DNA from: Dictyobacter alpinus
GTDB lineage: Bacteria > Chloroflexota > Ktedonobacteria > Ktedonobacterales > Ktedonobacteraceae
DNA: 64,000 bases
Direction of reading: 5' to 3'
Assembly (NCBI RefSeq): GCF_003967575.1
Contig: NZ_BIFT01000002.1
Coordinates: 2,108,001 to 2,172,000, forward strand
The translations under genes and the position numbers were made by a program. Each line of letters opens with the position of its first letter. Within the stretch, counting starts at the first letter, position 1. This document shows positions 52,492-62,119 of this stretch, one piece after another. Under the pieces are notes generated by a model. The model ran no database searches. It worked only from the letters and a program-made list of their open reading frames with translations, and had not been told where the DNA came from.

Positions 52492-55400
52492 ATGACCCAG
52501 CAAGTTAATAAGATCACTTATCATCAGCAAGTGACGTATTGTGGTAAGCCACGGTGTCGCAGATGTCGGGAGGGGATTGGACATGGTCCATATTGGTATG
52601 CTTACCAGACGGTGAACGGGCAGACTACACGCACCTATATTGGAAAAGAACTTCCCTCTGAGGTGCAAAGTTATCCAGAGGCCTCTTTAACGCCTTCGGG
52701 TGATAGCGCTGTGGCCTTACACCCATCGGTTCGTACACCTCAGGAAACTGCTGCGGATAATGTGGTGCTACGCATTTCGACCCTGGGCCAGTTTCGGTTA
52801 GAGAAGCGCGGGCAGGCTCGTAGCAAATTGAAAAATCGTAGCTGGCATGTCATCGATGAAGCCGCCTGGCAGCAGCGTTCCGTACGGGCCTTGCTGGCGT
52901 ATTTGATTTGTTGTCCAGACCGGCGCTCAACCAGGTCGCAGGCTATCGCGGCCCTCTGGCCTGACGATGATCTGACCGCAGCTAGAAGTGCCTTGAATAA
53001 GACCTTGAATGTGCTACGGAAAGTTCTGGGACATCCATCAGTAAAACCGGGACAGACCTCGCAGTCGGATCAAGTTGAGCGTTTCAGGACAGATGGAGAC
53101 TGGTTTATCCTGGGTGAGCAAGAGCGTGTCTGGATTGATGTGGATGAGTTTGAGAAACTGGCGCAACAGGTCGAACTGGCCGATAGCCAGTCGCCAGCTT
53201 ATGAAGAGCTCTTGCAAAAAACCATTACGCTCTATAGTGGGGATTTCCTGCCTGAAGAGCGTAGCGCTGAATGGGTTATGACCCGGCGGCAGGCGCTACG
53301 CCGCAAGTGGATCGAGCTCTTATTGACGCTATCCAACTGGCATATGGCGCACAACCAATACGCGCAGGCCATCAACGTGCTCAATAGTTTACTTGTCAAA
53401 GATCCCACCAATGAACTGGCGATCCAGCAGTTGATGATTTCGTTGATGTATCTGAAGCGCCGTGGTGAAGCCTTACGGGCATATCAGCGTTTTGAGAACA
53501 CGCTATTGCGTGATTATAAAGCCACCCCAGCCCCAGAGACGCTCAACTTGTATCAAGTGGTCCGTTCAGGTGAAGGACTGCCAGACAGAAATATATTTGC
53601 CGCCTTACCGCTCCCCCTGACCTCGGAGTCCATCCAGCCGCCGCCAGATAGTCTTGCCAATCCCTCTCCCATTTTACGTTTCAGGCATCGGGCCATCACT
53701 TCACCCCTGAGTGAGCCAATAGGACGTGCCCATGCAGGTACATTGATTGGTCGAGATGCTGAATTGCAGTTGTTACGCACCATGTTGCAGCATGTTGAGC
53801 GAAATGCCCGGCTGCAACTGGGAAGTTCACGCCGGGTTGGTAGTATCCCGCTAGACACGCAGCGCCAGCCACAATTGCTTTTCCTGAAAGGTGATGCCGG
53901 CATCGGAAAAACGCGTCTCGCCGAGGAACTGGGACGAGACGCCCAGCGCAGCGGCTGGAGTGTCATCTGGAATCATATCTACAACCAGGAGAGCGGCGTC
54001 CCCTACCGTGTCTGGATTGAAGCGCTGCGCAAGATATTAGGTGCCAGCACCAACGTCGTGTCGCTACTTGGCATGGAATCCCTGCGTGCCCTTTCAACCT
54101 TACCTGGGCTGCTGGACCTGCTGCCACCTGACATCCATCCTGATCTGACACCACACATGCTGCTTCCAGAACAGGCCAGATATGTCCTCTATAATGCGGT
54201 CTGCGACCTTCTTAAAAAGACCAGTGAGAACGGGCCCCTGATGATTGTGCTGGACGATATCCAGTGGGCTGATGTAAGTAGTTATGAACTGCTCGGACAT
54301 CTTGCACGCCAGCTCACGGGCTATCCCATCGTGTTTTTCGCCACCTGCCGTGAGAGCGAGATTCCAAAGGATAACTCGCATCCATTGCGCAAACTTATCC
54401 TGGAGATGCAGCGGGAACATACCATTAGAACCCTGGATATTGAGCCGCTTTCCCCTGAACAGATCAAGCTCCTGGTGACCAGTCTCTCGAACCTATCTGA
54501 AGAAACAGTCACGCATATTCAAACTTATGCCGCTGGTAACCCCTTCTTCGCAGAGGAACTGGCACGGTCGCCGAAGGAGACCTTGCCGGTGACAATCACC
54601 GAGGCACTTGGCTATCGTATGAAGCATCTTAAGCCAAAGTGCCGTGAATTGCTCGCTCATGCTGCTGTCCTCGGAGGCTCATTTGAGTTACCGATTGTGT
54701 GCATGATGGAAACAGGCTCAGATATTGATGAAGATGATGTTATCCTGCCATTGTTAGAAGAGGCATTGGAGGCTAAGGTTCTTACCGATGAAGGTAGTGG
54801 TACGCGTATCACCTATCACTTCTGGCATCCTTTACTCGTCACCTATCTCTATGAGGAAGGCCTATCCTCTATGCGTCGTGCGCGCCTGCATCGACGGGCC
54901 GCTGACGCCATCCTCTACATGAATAAGGGTCGTGAAGAGGATGTAGCCGCCACAGTCACCATCCATCTGGAGAGAGCAGGTGCCGACGCTGAGAAGATTG
55001 CCCACTATGCTGAGCTGGCCGGGAATAATGCCTATGTCATCTCTGCGTATGCAGATGCGGCCACCCATTATCAGAAAGTTGTTGATTACCTGGAAACCGT
55101 CCAGGTAGAGTCTGAAGTGCCGCGCCTGATTTCTCTATTAGAGCGTCTGGCTGAATGTACTGTGAATAGTGGTGGCAACTATGGCAAGGTCTGCGACATT
55201 TTTATGGGTATTCTGGAACTGAGGCGTCGTTATAAGCAAGCTACCGTTGAACCGCAAGAGGAAGCCCGCATTCAGGCCTTGCTCTGGGATCAAATCAGCT
55301 GGACCTGGCGTTATCGGGGCGATATACGTCGTGCCTGGGAGTGTCTGTATCATGGAGAACAGCTTTTGACCAGTGCTGGCATCGCTGGCGGTCCTGTTTG

Positions 55401-56370
55401 GGCACGGCTCTACTATACCAGAGGGAATATCTATCAGTCCGAAGGTCTGTATGATCGGGCTCTGGATAGTATGCAGCAGGCGGCTTCGTTGTTTGAAGCC
55501 AGCCAGAAGCAGAGTATCGCTCCAGCGCCATCCGGTCGGAGCAAAACCCAGATTCAACGCATTATCGATGGTGATCCAGATCTGCTTGGTCGGATCCAGC
55601 GGCATATCGGTGCGATTGTGGTCGACATGGGACAACTCAGTCTGGCGCTGGAATATCAGAATCAAGCGCTGGCCTTTTTTGAGCATTCGGGTGAGTTACG
55701 GCAGATTGCCCATCTCTCGTGTAATATTGGTTTTATCCATCTGAAAATGGCCGAGTATGAGCAGGCGGCTGCCGCGCTCAGGCTGGCTTTGAATCGGGCT
55801 GAGCAAATGCGAGACCTGGCTTTATTATCCCTGGTCCATAGTAACCTTGGTGAACTGGGCGCTGCTGTTGGTAATTTAGATGAGGCTGAGAAACAATATA
55901 ACAGTGCATTAAAACTTAATAGTCTGCTGGAAGATCCACAGTATATGAGTAAATGGAACTCCGGTCTGGCTGGCATATTGCAGGAGCGTGGTAATTTGCA
56001 AGGGGCGGCCAGCTGTATATACACCGCCTTCTCCACGGCCCGTGCTATGCACAATGCACCGTGTATTGGTCAGGCATTGGTGGCCCTTGGTAATTTACGC
56101 ATCGCTCAGTCCATGTCGGAAAATCTGGAGAAGCAGAGGCGCATCCTGTTGTTGTCACATGCGCAACAAGATATTGAGCGGGCATTAGAACTGGGAGTGG
56201 AGGCAGAGGTGCGCATGAAGGGGCAGTTGGCGTTGGCCCAGATTACGCTGCTACGTAGTCAACCACAACAAGCTAGCGCAGTACTTGAACAAGTCAGGAG
56301 TGAAGCCAAAAAGTCAGAGCATTTACAAATAGTACGGCGCGTTGATGTGTTATTATCACAAATAAAGTAG
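52492..56370 (+). CDS. BTAD-type transcriptional regulator with Cys-motif N-terminus, AAA ATPase and TPR tail
   Basis: 1292 residues, paralogue of the 23306 product. Residues 5-55 carry the nearly identical YCGKPRCRRCREGIGHGPYW motif. Then come a winged helix and BTAD (about 95-365), an AAA/STAND ATPase with Walker A KGDAGIGKTRLAEE and Walker B MIVLDDIQWAD (about 420-680), and TPRs to the end (AGNNAYVISAYADAATHYQK and further units such as NLGELGAAVGNLDEAEKQYN). It is a large activator; targets are unknown. AGAGGAG 8 bases upstream sets the start. GC is even along its length (31 of 60 bases in 55321-55380), unlike the paralogue. Confidence 0.9.
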   Translation: MTQQVNKITYHQQVTYCGKPRCRRCREGIGHGPYWYAYQTVNGQTTRTYIGKELPSEVQSYPEASLTPSGDSAVALHPSVRTPQETAADNVVLRISTLGQFRLEKRGQARSKLKNRSWHVIDEAAWQQRSVRALLAYLICCPDRRSTRSQAIAALWPDDDLTAARSALNKTLNVLRKVLGHPSVKPGQTSQSDQVERFRTDGDWFILGEQERVWIDVDEFEKLAQQVELADSQSPAYEELLQKTITLYSGDFLPEERSAEWVMTRRQALRRKWIELLLTLSNWHMAHNQYAQAINVLNSLLVKDPTNELAIQQLMISLMYLKRRGEALRAYQRFENTLLRDYKATPAPETLNLYQVVRSGEGLPDRNIFAALPLPLTSESIQPPPDSLANPSPILRFRHRAITSPLSEPIGRAHAGTLIGRDAELQLLRTMLQHVERNARLQLGSSRRVGSIPLDTQRQPQLLFLKGDAGIGKTRLAEELGRDAQRSGWSVIWNHIYNQESGVPYRVWIEALRKILGASTNVVSLLGMESLRALSTLPGLLDLLPPDIHPDLTPHMLLPEQARYVLYNAVCDLLKKTSENGPLMIVLDDIQWADVSSYELLGHLARQLTGYPIVFFATCRESEIPKDNSHPLRKLILEMQREHTIRTLDIEPLSPEQIKLLVTSLSNLSEETVTHIQTYAAGNPFFAEELARSPKETLPVTITEALGYRMKHLKPKCRELLAHAAVLGGSFELPIVCMMETGSDIDEDDVILPLLEEALEAKVLTDEGSGTRITYHFWHPLLVTYLYEEGLSSMRRARLHRRAADAILYMNKGREEDVAATVTIHLERAGADAEKIAHYAELAGNNAYVISAYADAATHYQKVVDYLETVQVESEVPRLISLLERLAECTVNSGGNYGKVCDIFMGILELRRRYKQATVEPQEEARIQALLWDQISWTWRYRGDIRRAWECLYHGEQLLTSAGIAGGPVWARLYYTRGNIYQSEGLYDRALDSMQQAASLFEASQKQSIAPAPSGRSKTQIQRIIDGDPDLLGRIQRHIGAIVVDMGQLSLALEYQNQALAFFEHSGELRQIAHLSCNIGFIHLKMAEYEQAAAALRLALNRAEQMRDLALLSLVHSNLGELGAAVGNLDEAEKQYNSALKLNSLLEDPQYMSKWNSGLAGILQERGNLQGAASCIYTAFSTARAMHNAPCIGQALVALGNLRIAQSMSENLEKQRRILLLSHAQQDIERALELGVEAEVRMKGQLALAQITLLRSQPQQASAVLEQVRSEAKKSEHLQIVRRVDVLLSQIK

Positions 56371-56449
56371 CACCATGATCCAGCATAAGTTCTGGTCTGC
56401 GCGCCAGCAATGCTGGTGTTTATAGGCGTTTGTCCTGGGCTGGTTGTAC

Positions 56450-57337
56450 TTAGCGTTGATAGACACGCGCAACGATAGCCGTGATGTTATCGATACCTCC
56501 CTGAGCATTCGCATATTCCACCAGGCGATATACACTCTCCTGTGGACCAAATTGTTCCACGATACTGGTGATTTCCTGATCGTTAATCATGCCACAGAGG
56601 CCATCACTACAGAGAACCATAGCGTCGCCCTCTTCAACCTGTTCCACAAAAACATCTACTTCTACTTCTGGAAAGGGTCCGAGGGAGCGTGTAATGATGT
56701 TGCGCATCGAGTGCATCTGCGCTTCTTCCTCTGACATTTGTCCCATACGAACCTGTTCCGAGACCCATGAATGGTCCTGTGAAATTTGTCGGACGTGGCC
56801 GCGATGGACTAGATAGGCGCGGCTATCACCAACATTGGCAATATAGGCTGTGGATCCGCGTAAGATCGCGACCACGCAGGTGGTACCCATGCCACTATGC
56901 TGCGCATTTTCCGTGGCGCGCTGATAAATAGTCGCATTGGCATATTGAATAGCGCGCGTTATACTTGTGGGTATATCGGTATCTGGATCCTGATAATAGA
57001 GCGTGCAAACTGTATCAACTGCGATTTCGCTGGCCACCTCACCGGCAGCATGTCCACCCATACCGTCCGCGACAATAAAGAGTGCACCCTTGCGTTCTAG
57101 TAACTGTTGATCTTTCGGGATAATATAGGCAACACTATCTTCATTATGTTGACGTTTACGGCCAACATCTGTGCGCTGGGCGACATTCAAACCAAGGGGC
57201 CTGGTCTTCTGTTTGGGTTGTGCCGTCTCGGTCTGCTTAAAGAAACGATGCCGTACACGTGAGATAACCCCCTGACGTCGTTCCTTCTGTGGCTGTGTGG
57301 ATAGGTCATGAATGGTATGCGAAGGAAGTATCTCCAT
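56450..57337 (-). CDS. PP2C-family protein serine/threonine phosphatase
   Basis: 295 residues. After a basic 50-residue N-terminus come the PP2C metal motifs: RKRQHNEDS, FIVADGMGGHAAGE, GTTCVVAILRG, IANVGDSRAYLVHRG, ITRSLG, VLCSDGL and DNITAIVA, so the di-Mn site is complete. It is a cytoplasmic phosphatase (PrpC/PstP-like) that reverses Hanks-type kinases; no kinase gene is in the window. It converges with the BTAD regulator, with 79 bases between stops. Confidence 0.94.
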   Translation of the reverse strand: MEILPSHTIHDLSTQPQKERRQGVISRVRHRFFKQTETAQPKQKTRPLGLNVAQRTDVGRKRQHNEDSVAYIIPKDQQLLERKGALFIVADGMGGHAAGEVASEIAVDTVCTLYYQDPDTDIPTSITRAIQYANATIYQRATENAQHSGMGTTCVVAILRGSTAYIANVGDSRAYLVHRGHVRQISQDHSWVSEQVRMGQMSEEEAQMHSMRNIITRSLGPFPEVEVDVFVEQVEEGDAMVLCSDGLCGMINDQEITSIVEQFGPQESVYRLVEYANAQGGIDNITAIVARVYQR

Positions 57338-57616
57338 TATGCTTCTCCAATTCCCATCATTTATGGAATATGTGTACTAAATTGCTCGCTTATTATCTAT
57401 CATATGGCGATTGTTGTTATTCTCTCGCTTAATAAAAAGAATATCACAATTGCCGTAATTTCTAAAGTTTCTGGCTATATTTTCGCCAGCAATGCTCTCA
57501 AATTACCAGTATACTCTTTGATCCAAGTTGAATTTGCTCGATCTTTCGAATGGGTTGATTCCCATGCTTATCGTGCTCATGCCACATATCCATACGCGTT
57601 CCCTGACGGGAACTTG

Positions 57617-57681
57617 CTTTTTGTATGCTGTGGTGTAAAAGATGGGCACTGCCCATCTTTTACACCACAGCATACAAAAAG
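57617..57681. terminator. 32-bp perfect inverted repeat
   Basis: Arms 57617-57648 and 57650-57681 are perfectly complementary around a single base. It lies between the start of the PP2C gene and the end of the small membrane-protein gene, both on minus, so it may terminate the latter. The rest of 57338-57973 holds a G/C-rich repeat and no gene. Confidence 0.75.
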
Positions 57682-57726
57682 TTATTGAATGCGCCTCAGT
57701 AGTCTGTCAGACCTCATGTGACGGCC

Positions 57727-57815
57727 AAGCGGGGATGCAAGGGGGCGAACCCCTTGACTGGGGGATCGGGGGCTGTGCGCCCCCGACCTCCTCCCCTCCC
57801 GCCCGCGTAGCGGGT
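57727..57815. repeat. third copy of the G/C-rich dispersed repeat
   Basis: It starts AAGCGGGGATGCAAGGGGG, has CCCCTTGACTGGGG, a GGGGGC/GCCCCC hairpin, a C/T tract and the ending CGCGTAGCGGGT. This order matches the copies at 49039-49181. Confidence 0.65.
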
Positions 57816-57973
57816 AACCAACCCATCATATGAAGTGGGTCAGATCAGCAGAGCCAAATTTTGTTTACATCCTATAAAGTATTTACGTTGATTGAAGCGT
57901 TGTCATATAGAAATATTTTATAGTATTTTATACTACGGGAAAGTAAATTAGTATACTCCTATCACCCAAAGTA

Positions 57974-58258
57974 CTACTTATTTTTATTTAGCTTACGGCC
58001 AATTACGATACCTAGAATACCTAGTATCACTAATAGAGCTTCTATAATAACTGTACCTGAAATGAGTGTTAGCATGGAGGCAAAGGTTAGCTTAAACTGG
58101 GGGTGGGCAGGTATATATTTGAAGAAGATAAAAAGGATATTCAGGATAAACAGGGAGATGCCGCCAAGCACAGCCAGGATGCCCCAGATGATAAAGACAC
58201 TGGAGTGTGACCGTGTGCTTTGATTATGTGTTATCGGTCTCCGTTGTCGTCTTGCCAT
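57974..58258 (-). CDS. small two-span membrane protein
   Basis: About 94 residues. A strongly basic N-terminus (MARRQRRPITHN) precedes helix 1 (VFIIWGILAVLGGISLFIL), a short loop with KYIPAHPQFK, and helix 2 (IIEALLVILGILGIVIG), then a basic end. No family recognised. The start at 58258 has a GGAGGAGGAG ribosome site; the frame reaches 58294 without one. Probably an inner-membrane protein of unknown role. Confidence 0.65.
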   Translation of the reverse strand: MARRQRRPITHNQSTRSHSSVFIIWGILAVLGGISLFILNILFIFFKYIPAHPQFKLTFASMLTLISGTVIIEALLVILGILGIVIGRKLNKNK

Positions 58259-58716
58259 TCTCCTCCTCCCTGGATTGGTACATCTGACGTCCAAAAAAAT
58301 GGCGATGTGTTAACGCAGATTCTCTATCACACCATCCAAAATTGTAATGGCTTTCTGGTCTTGCTCTGCTAGCATGCACAGGCAATTTGTAGATAAAACC
58401 GCCCCATTCCTTGACCACCCTCAGGTATACTTTTGGCAGGGTGTATGTAGATAAGAACTTGAGAGGCGTATCGACATTACCGGAACAGTTCGCTCATAGG
58501 GTGTTTCTGCTTTCTCGTAAAATGATATACGGTACACCGCTTCCTACCGCCTTACGCTTGTTAAGCTCTTTGCTCAGATTGGCTGCGCTCTAGCTGTCTG
58601 AGACATCCATGCACCCCAACTTTGTAGATCATATATGCCTGTAGCTGGCATGTTTCTATTGATAGTTAATCGGCTCATGGTGAAAGTGCGATACATATAA
58701 TAAGGTAGGTGTCTTT
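58259..58716. other. intergenic region between divergent genes
   Basis: About 460 bases between the small membrane protein (minus) and the envelope operon (plus). A 60-codon plus frame at 58411 has no ribosome site. No repeat, RNA or clear promoter recognised. Confidence 0.4.
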
Positions 58717-60213
58717 GTGAAGAAATTGAAATGGCTGGCTGGCCTGGCCTTTGTGCTCAATACCTTTCTCTTTGGCTCCTATTACTCTTTTGGTAAAGGC
58801 ATGCTTGGCCGTATCGATCCTATTGTCTTTACCTTTTTTACCATGATGACGCTGGTACCTGTCGCGATCTGTATCTTGATTTTTTCCAGGCGACATATGA
58901 CGCGGGATGCGGTGAAGAGTGGTTTCCTGCTGGGAACCTGCCTCTGCCTTGGCCTGTTTTCCTTAGCGGTCGCCTTAAAATATAACAGTGCTACCGGAAC
59001 CGCCTTTTTCCCGTCCCTGAATGGTCTGCTGGCAGCTATTTTTACCTGGCTCTTTCTACGCCAACCAATCTCTAAGGCGACCTGGTTTGCTGGCATCGTT
59101 TCAGTGACCGGGGCGATATTGTTGATGGCCAATGCATCGATGGGTGGTGCTCGTGGTGCGATTATCGCTTTTATCGGGGGCATGCTCTGTACATTCTATG
59201 TGTTTCTGGCGGACCATGAGCAGCGGGATCAGGCAGCTTACTGGCCGCTCTTTGGGGTGGAACTGCTGACGATGGCGCTTTGGGCCAATCTACTGGCCTT
59301 ACTCTTCGGGGACTGGCATATGGTGCATATTGCGCTGCCCCAGGATCTTGGAGTAATTGCCTATATCGGCCTGGGCACCATCTTTCTGCCGACCCTGTTC
59401 ACCGTCCTGCTGCAAAAATATATCTCACCGGTGACGGTTTCCTTTATCTATATTCTGGAACCAATCTTTGGAGCTATTGTCGCTTATCTCTATCTCCATG
59501 AAGTATTGCCGCTGGACGGTTATCTGGGTGGATTTATGGTCGTTGCCGGTGTTCTGATCCATACCTGGGGTACGGTTGAGCGTCCAGGTCGCAGGTTGCA
59601 GGGCGTGACGCAACAGACACGGCTGCGCGAACCTGTACAACCCTCCTGGCTACAGTCTTTCATGTATCCATTGATCCTCTGTATCCTGGGAGCCTGTCTG
59701 GTAGCGAAAATGGGTGGCTTTCCGCCGGTTGCATGGCAGGATTTATATCAGAGCTGGCCGCTACTCGACAGTCAGCTACAAGGCCCGCAGCGCATGGATG
59801 CTATCTTGCTCCTGGCGCAATCACTCTCCTGGTTGATTGCCTGGTTCGCGATTATCACCATGGGCATTTTGGTCTGCTACCGCGTCAGCAGCAAGCTATT
59901 TAGTACGGCCGCGCCCACCGCCGCAGTGGACGGGCGCAGCATCCGGCAAATGGGTTATACGCCGTATGTGCCGGTAGTCCAGCCAACCAGACCACACAGT
60001 ATAGAAGCAAGCGAAGAACTTTATCAGCAACGCCGTCTCCATCGTCGAGTTCGTCTGGCGCATATCGAACCGCATGATGATGAAATATATGAAGCTCCAA
60101 CCCATGTTCCTGGTAGACGCACAATTGTAACGCGAAAGCAGGAATACAGCGAGACACTGAGCGATCGCTGGCCCTGGGGGGGCGAGCATGGAGCTAGGGA
60201 AGCGAGAAAATAA
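58717..60213 (+). CDS. DMT-superfamily (EamA) transporter with extended C-terminus
   Basis: 498 residues from a GTG start (AAGGTAGG 7 bases upstream). Residues about 1-285 are a ten-helix EamA pair with the usual repeats (GTAFFPSLNGLLAAIFTWLF and ISPVTVSFIYILEPIFGAIV). Two further helices at about 315-335 and 365-390 and a hydrophilic tail of about 110 residues rich in Arg, His, Gln and Glu follow, which is not standard for the family. It may export a metabolite or feed the following genes. Its TAA stop overlaps the ATG of the next gene, so the two are coupled. Confidence 0.88.
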   Translation: MKKLKWLAGLAFVLNTFLFGSYYSFGKGMLGRIDPIVFTFFTMMTLVPVAICILIFSRRHMTRDAVKSGFLLGTCLCLGLFSLAVALKYNSATGTAFFPSLNGLLAAIFTWLFLRQPISKATWFAGIVSVTGAILLMANASMGGARGAIIAFIGGMLCTFYVFLADHEQRDQAAYWPLFGVELLTMALWANLLALLFGDWHMVHIALPQDLGVIAYIGLGTIFLPTLFTVLLQKYISPVTVSFIYILEPIFGAIVAYLYLHEVLPLDGYLGGFMVVAGVLIHTWGTVERPGRRLQGVTQQTRLREPVQPSWLQSFMYPLILCILGACLVAKMGGFPPVAWQDLYQSWPLLDSQLQGPQRMDAILLLAQSLSWLIAWFAIITMGILVCYRVSSKLFSTAAPTAAVDGRSIRQMGYTPYVPVVQPTRPHSIEASEELYQQRRLHRRVRLAHIEPHDDEIYEAPTHVPGRRTIVTRKQEYSETLSDRWPWGGEHGAREARK

Positions 60214-62066
60214 TGAAGAAAAATGATTCCGGCGATTTCAGTGTATTGTATGTAGAGCCTGAAGATGACAGGGTGGAACTCTTTCCAGTTCTGGCTGGAC
60301 TGAAGAAGCCGGTCGTCTTGCTGCTGGCTGAGCAGGCCCGCATCTTTCAGCGGCCCGATGATTTTACGACACTGAAACATATCAAGCGACAATATGAACT
60401 GACGATCGTTTTTGTGATCTCGCATAGCGGGCAGATTGCCCAGCTGGCCGCAAAAAATGGCTTTCCCGTCTACCAATCGATGGATCAGCTCGCGCATGCG
60501 GTCAGCAGTGGACAACTGGTACGTCAGCGCGCCCTGACCCGGCCTACCGTTCCTCTGGATACGGCAAGAGCAACACCAACTATACCAACCAGACCATTGC
60601 CGCCACAACCGATGCAGGTACAGCAGCAACAGTTTCCCTATCAACAGCAATCACCATTAGTAGAGACACAACGTCAACCACAGCAGTTGTTGTCAGAGGT
60701 ACAGCGACCACAGCCGCAGCCGCAACCGCTGCAAGCACCGAGCCAGGCACCGCAACAGCCGCCTCTGGTTGCTGCCACGCCGCCAAAGCCGCGCTCCAGG
60801 CGTTTGCCTGCCATCATCACCGTGATTACGGTTGCCTTAATACTGGCCGTTGTTGGTTCCTTTTTAATCTTTTCGCATTCGTTTCAATCGACGGCTTTAG
60901 AAGCATCCGCGCCAGCTGATGTTGGACATCTCTCCTTTATTAGTAGCGGACAAGTGAACGAGAATACAAGTCAGGGTATCGCTGATCAAGTCGTGCTGGA
61001 TGTACATAGCTTGCCCACGCCACGAGCGGGCAAAAAATATTATGCCTGGCTGCTTGGTGATAAAAATCAGAATGATCCTACCTCGATCGCACTGGGTGCG
61101 TTAAATGTTACCGCTGGCAACGCACATCTGATGTATGCGGGGGATGCGCAACATTCAAATCTCTTATTGACAACCAGCCGTGTACTGGTCACTGAAGAAG
61201 ATGCGACGGTAACGCCACTCTCGCCATCTATGGATATGCAAAGCTGGCGTTACTACGGAGAATTCTCGAGTACGCCGATCAAGGCCGCCGACAACGTCAA
61301 AAACTATAGCTATCTGGACCATTTGCGCCATCTGCTGGCTTCGGATCCAACGCTGAATGAAATGGAACTTCCAGGTGGACTGAATAACTGGCTGTATCGC
61401 AATACCAGTAAGATTGTTGAGTGGAGTGGGAGCATGCGCGAAACCTGGGAGGATACCAAGGATAGCGCCTTTATTCGCCGTCAGACCATGCGTGTGCTGG
61501 CCTATCTGGATGGTACGACCTTCCTCTATAAAGACCTGCCGCCCAAATCGCCGCTCCTCGTCAATGAGCGTCTGGCCCGGGTCGGACTGCTAGAGGTCAA
61601 TGGTCCCAATCAGGAGCCGCCAAGTTATATGGCCCATATTGATCATCACTTGCGCGGACTCCTCCAGGCGGATGATTCATCTACTGCTCTGCGTAAGCAG
61701 ATGAGTGACCTGACCTCCTCGATGAGTGATATCAATGCGTGGCTTGCTCAGGTACGCGTCGATGCGCGGCAGATTGTCAATATGAGCGATGCACAGCTAA
61801 AACAGCCACCAACGCTGACACTCATCAATGATATGATCGCGAATTCTAACCATGCCTTCGCCGGACAGCTTGATCCATCGACGAATCAGATGCGTCAGGG
61901 CGTGATCTGGCTGCATGATCATATGCAATCTCTGGCCACATTAGAGCTCAAAGAAGTTAAACCCAATGCCAGTGGCGTCATTCCACAGATCCTACCGGGC
62001 AAAGTAAGTCCCAGGGCCTTTTACCGTATCGGGCTAAAAGATGATGGAACGCCAGAAATCAGATAG
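60213..62066 (+). CDS. large single-span protein with RskA-like external domain
   Basis: 617 residues, no full-length family recognised. Residues 1-100 look like a Rossmann-type cytoplasmic domain (KKPVVLLLAEQARIFQ, ELTIVFVISHSGQIAQLAAK). About 105-195 is Pro/Gln-rich; a membrane helix at about 200-222 follows (PAIITVITVALILAVVGSFL). The outer part begins with a domain like the anti-sigma-K C-terminus (LPTPRAGKKYYAWLLGDKNQ, SIALGALNV), then a helical region of about 280 residues. The ATG overlaps the upstream stop. It may be an envelope sensor or anchor; function is unknown. Confidence 0.7.
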   Translation: MKKNDSGDFSVLYVEPEDDRVELFPVLAGLKKPVVLLLAEQARIFQRPDDFTTLKHIKRQYELTIVFVISHSGQIAQLAAKNGFPVYQSMDQLAHAVSSGQLVRQRALTRPTVPLDTARATPTIPTRPLPPQPMQVQQQQFPYQQQSPLVETQRQPQQLLSEVQRPQPQPQPLQAPSQAPQQPPLVAATPPKPRSRRLPAIITVITVALILAVVGSFLIFSHSFQSTALEASAPADVGHLSFISSGQVNENTSQGIADQVVLDVHSLPTPRAGKKYYAWLLGDKNQNDPTSIALGALNVTAGNAHLMYAGDAQHSNLLLTTSRVLVTEEDATVTPLSPSMDMQSWRYYGEFSSTPIKAADNVKNYSYLDHLRHLLASDPTLNEMELPGGLNNWLYRNTSKIVEWSGSMRETWEDTKDSAFIRRQTMRVLAYLDGTTFLYKDLPPKSPLLVNERLARVGLLEVNGPNQEPPSYMAHIDHHLRGLLQADDSSTALRKQMSDLTSSMSDINAWLAQVRVDARQIVNMSDAQLKQPPTLTLINDMIANSNHAFAGQLDPSTNQMRQGVIWLHDHMQSLATLELKEVKPNASGVIPQILPGKVSPRAFYRIGLKDDGTPEIR

Positions 62067-62119
62067 ACTCAGAACTTTGAAATAGAGTGTATTCGCATAA
62101 TGATGGGGGAAAAAAGCGC

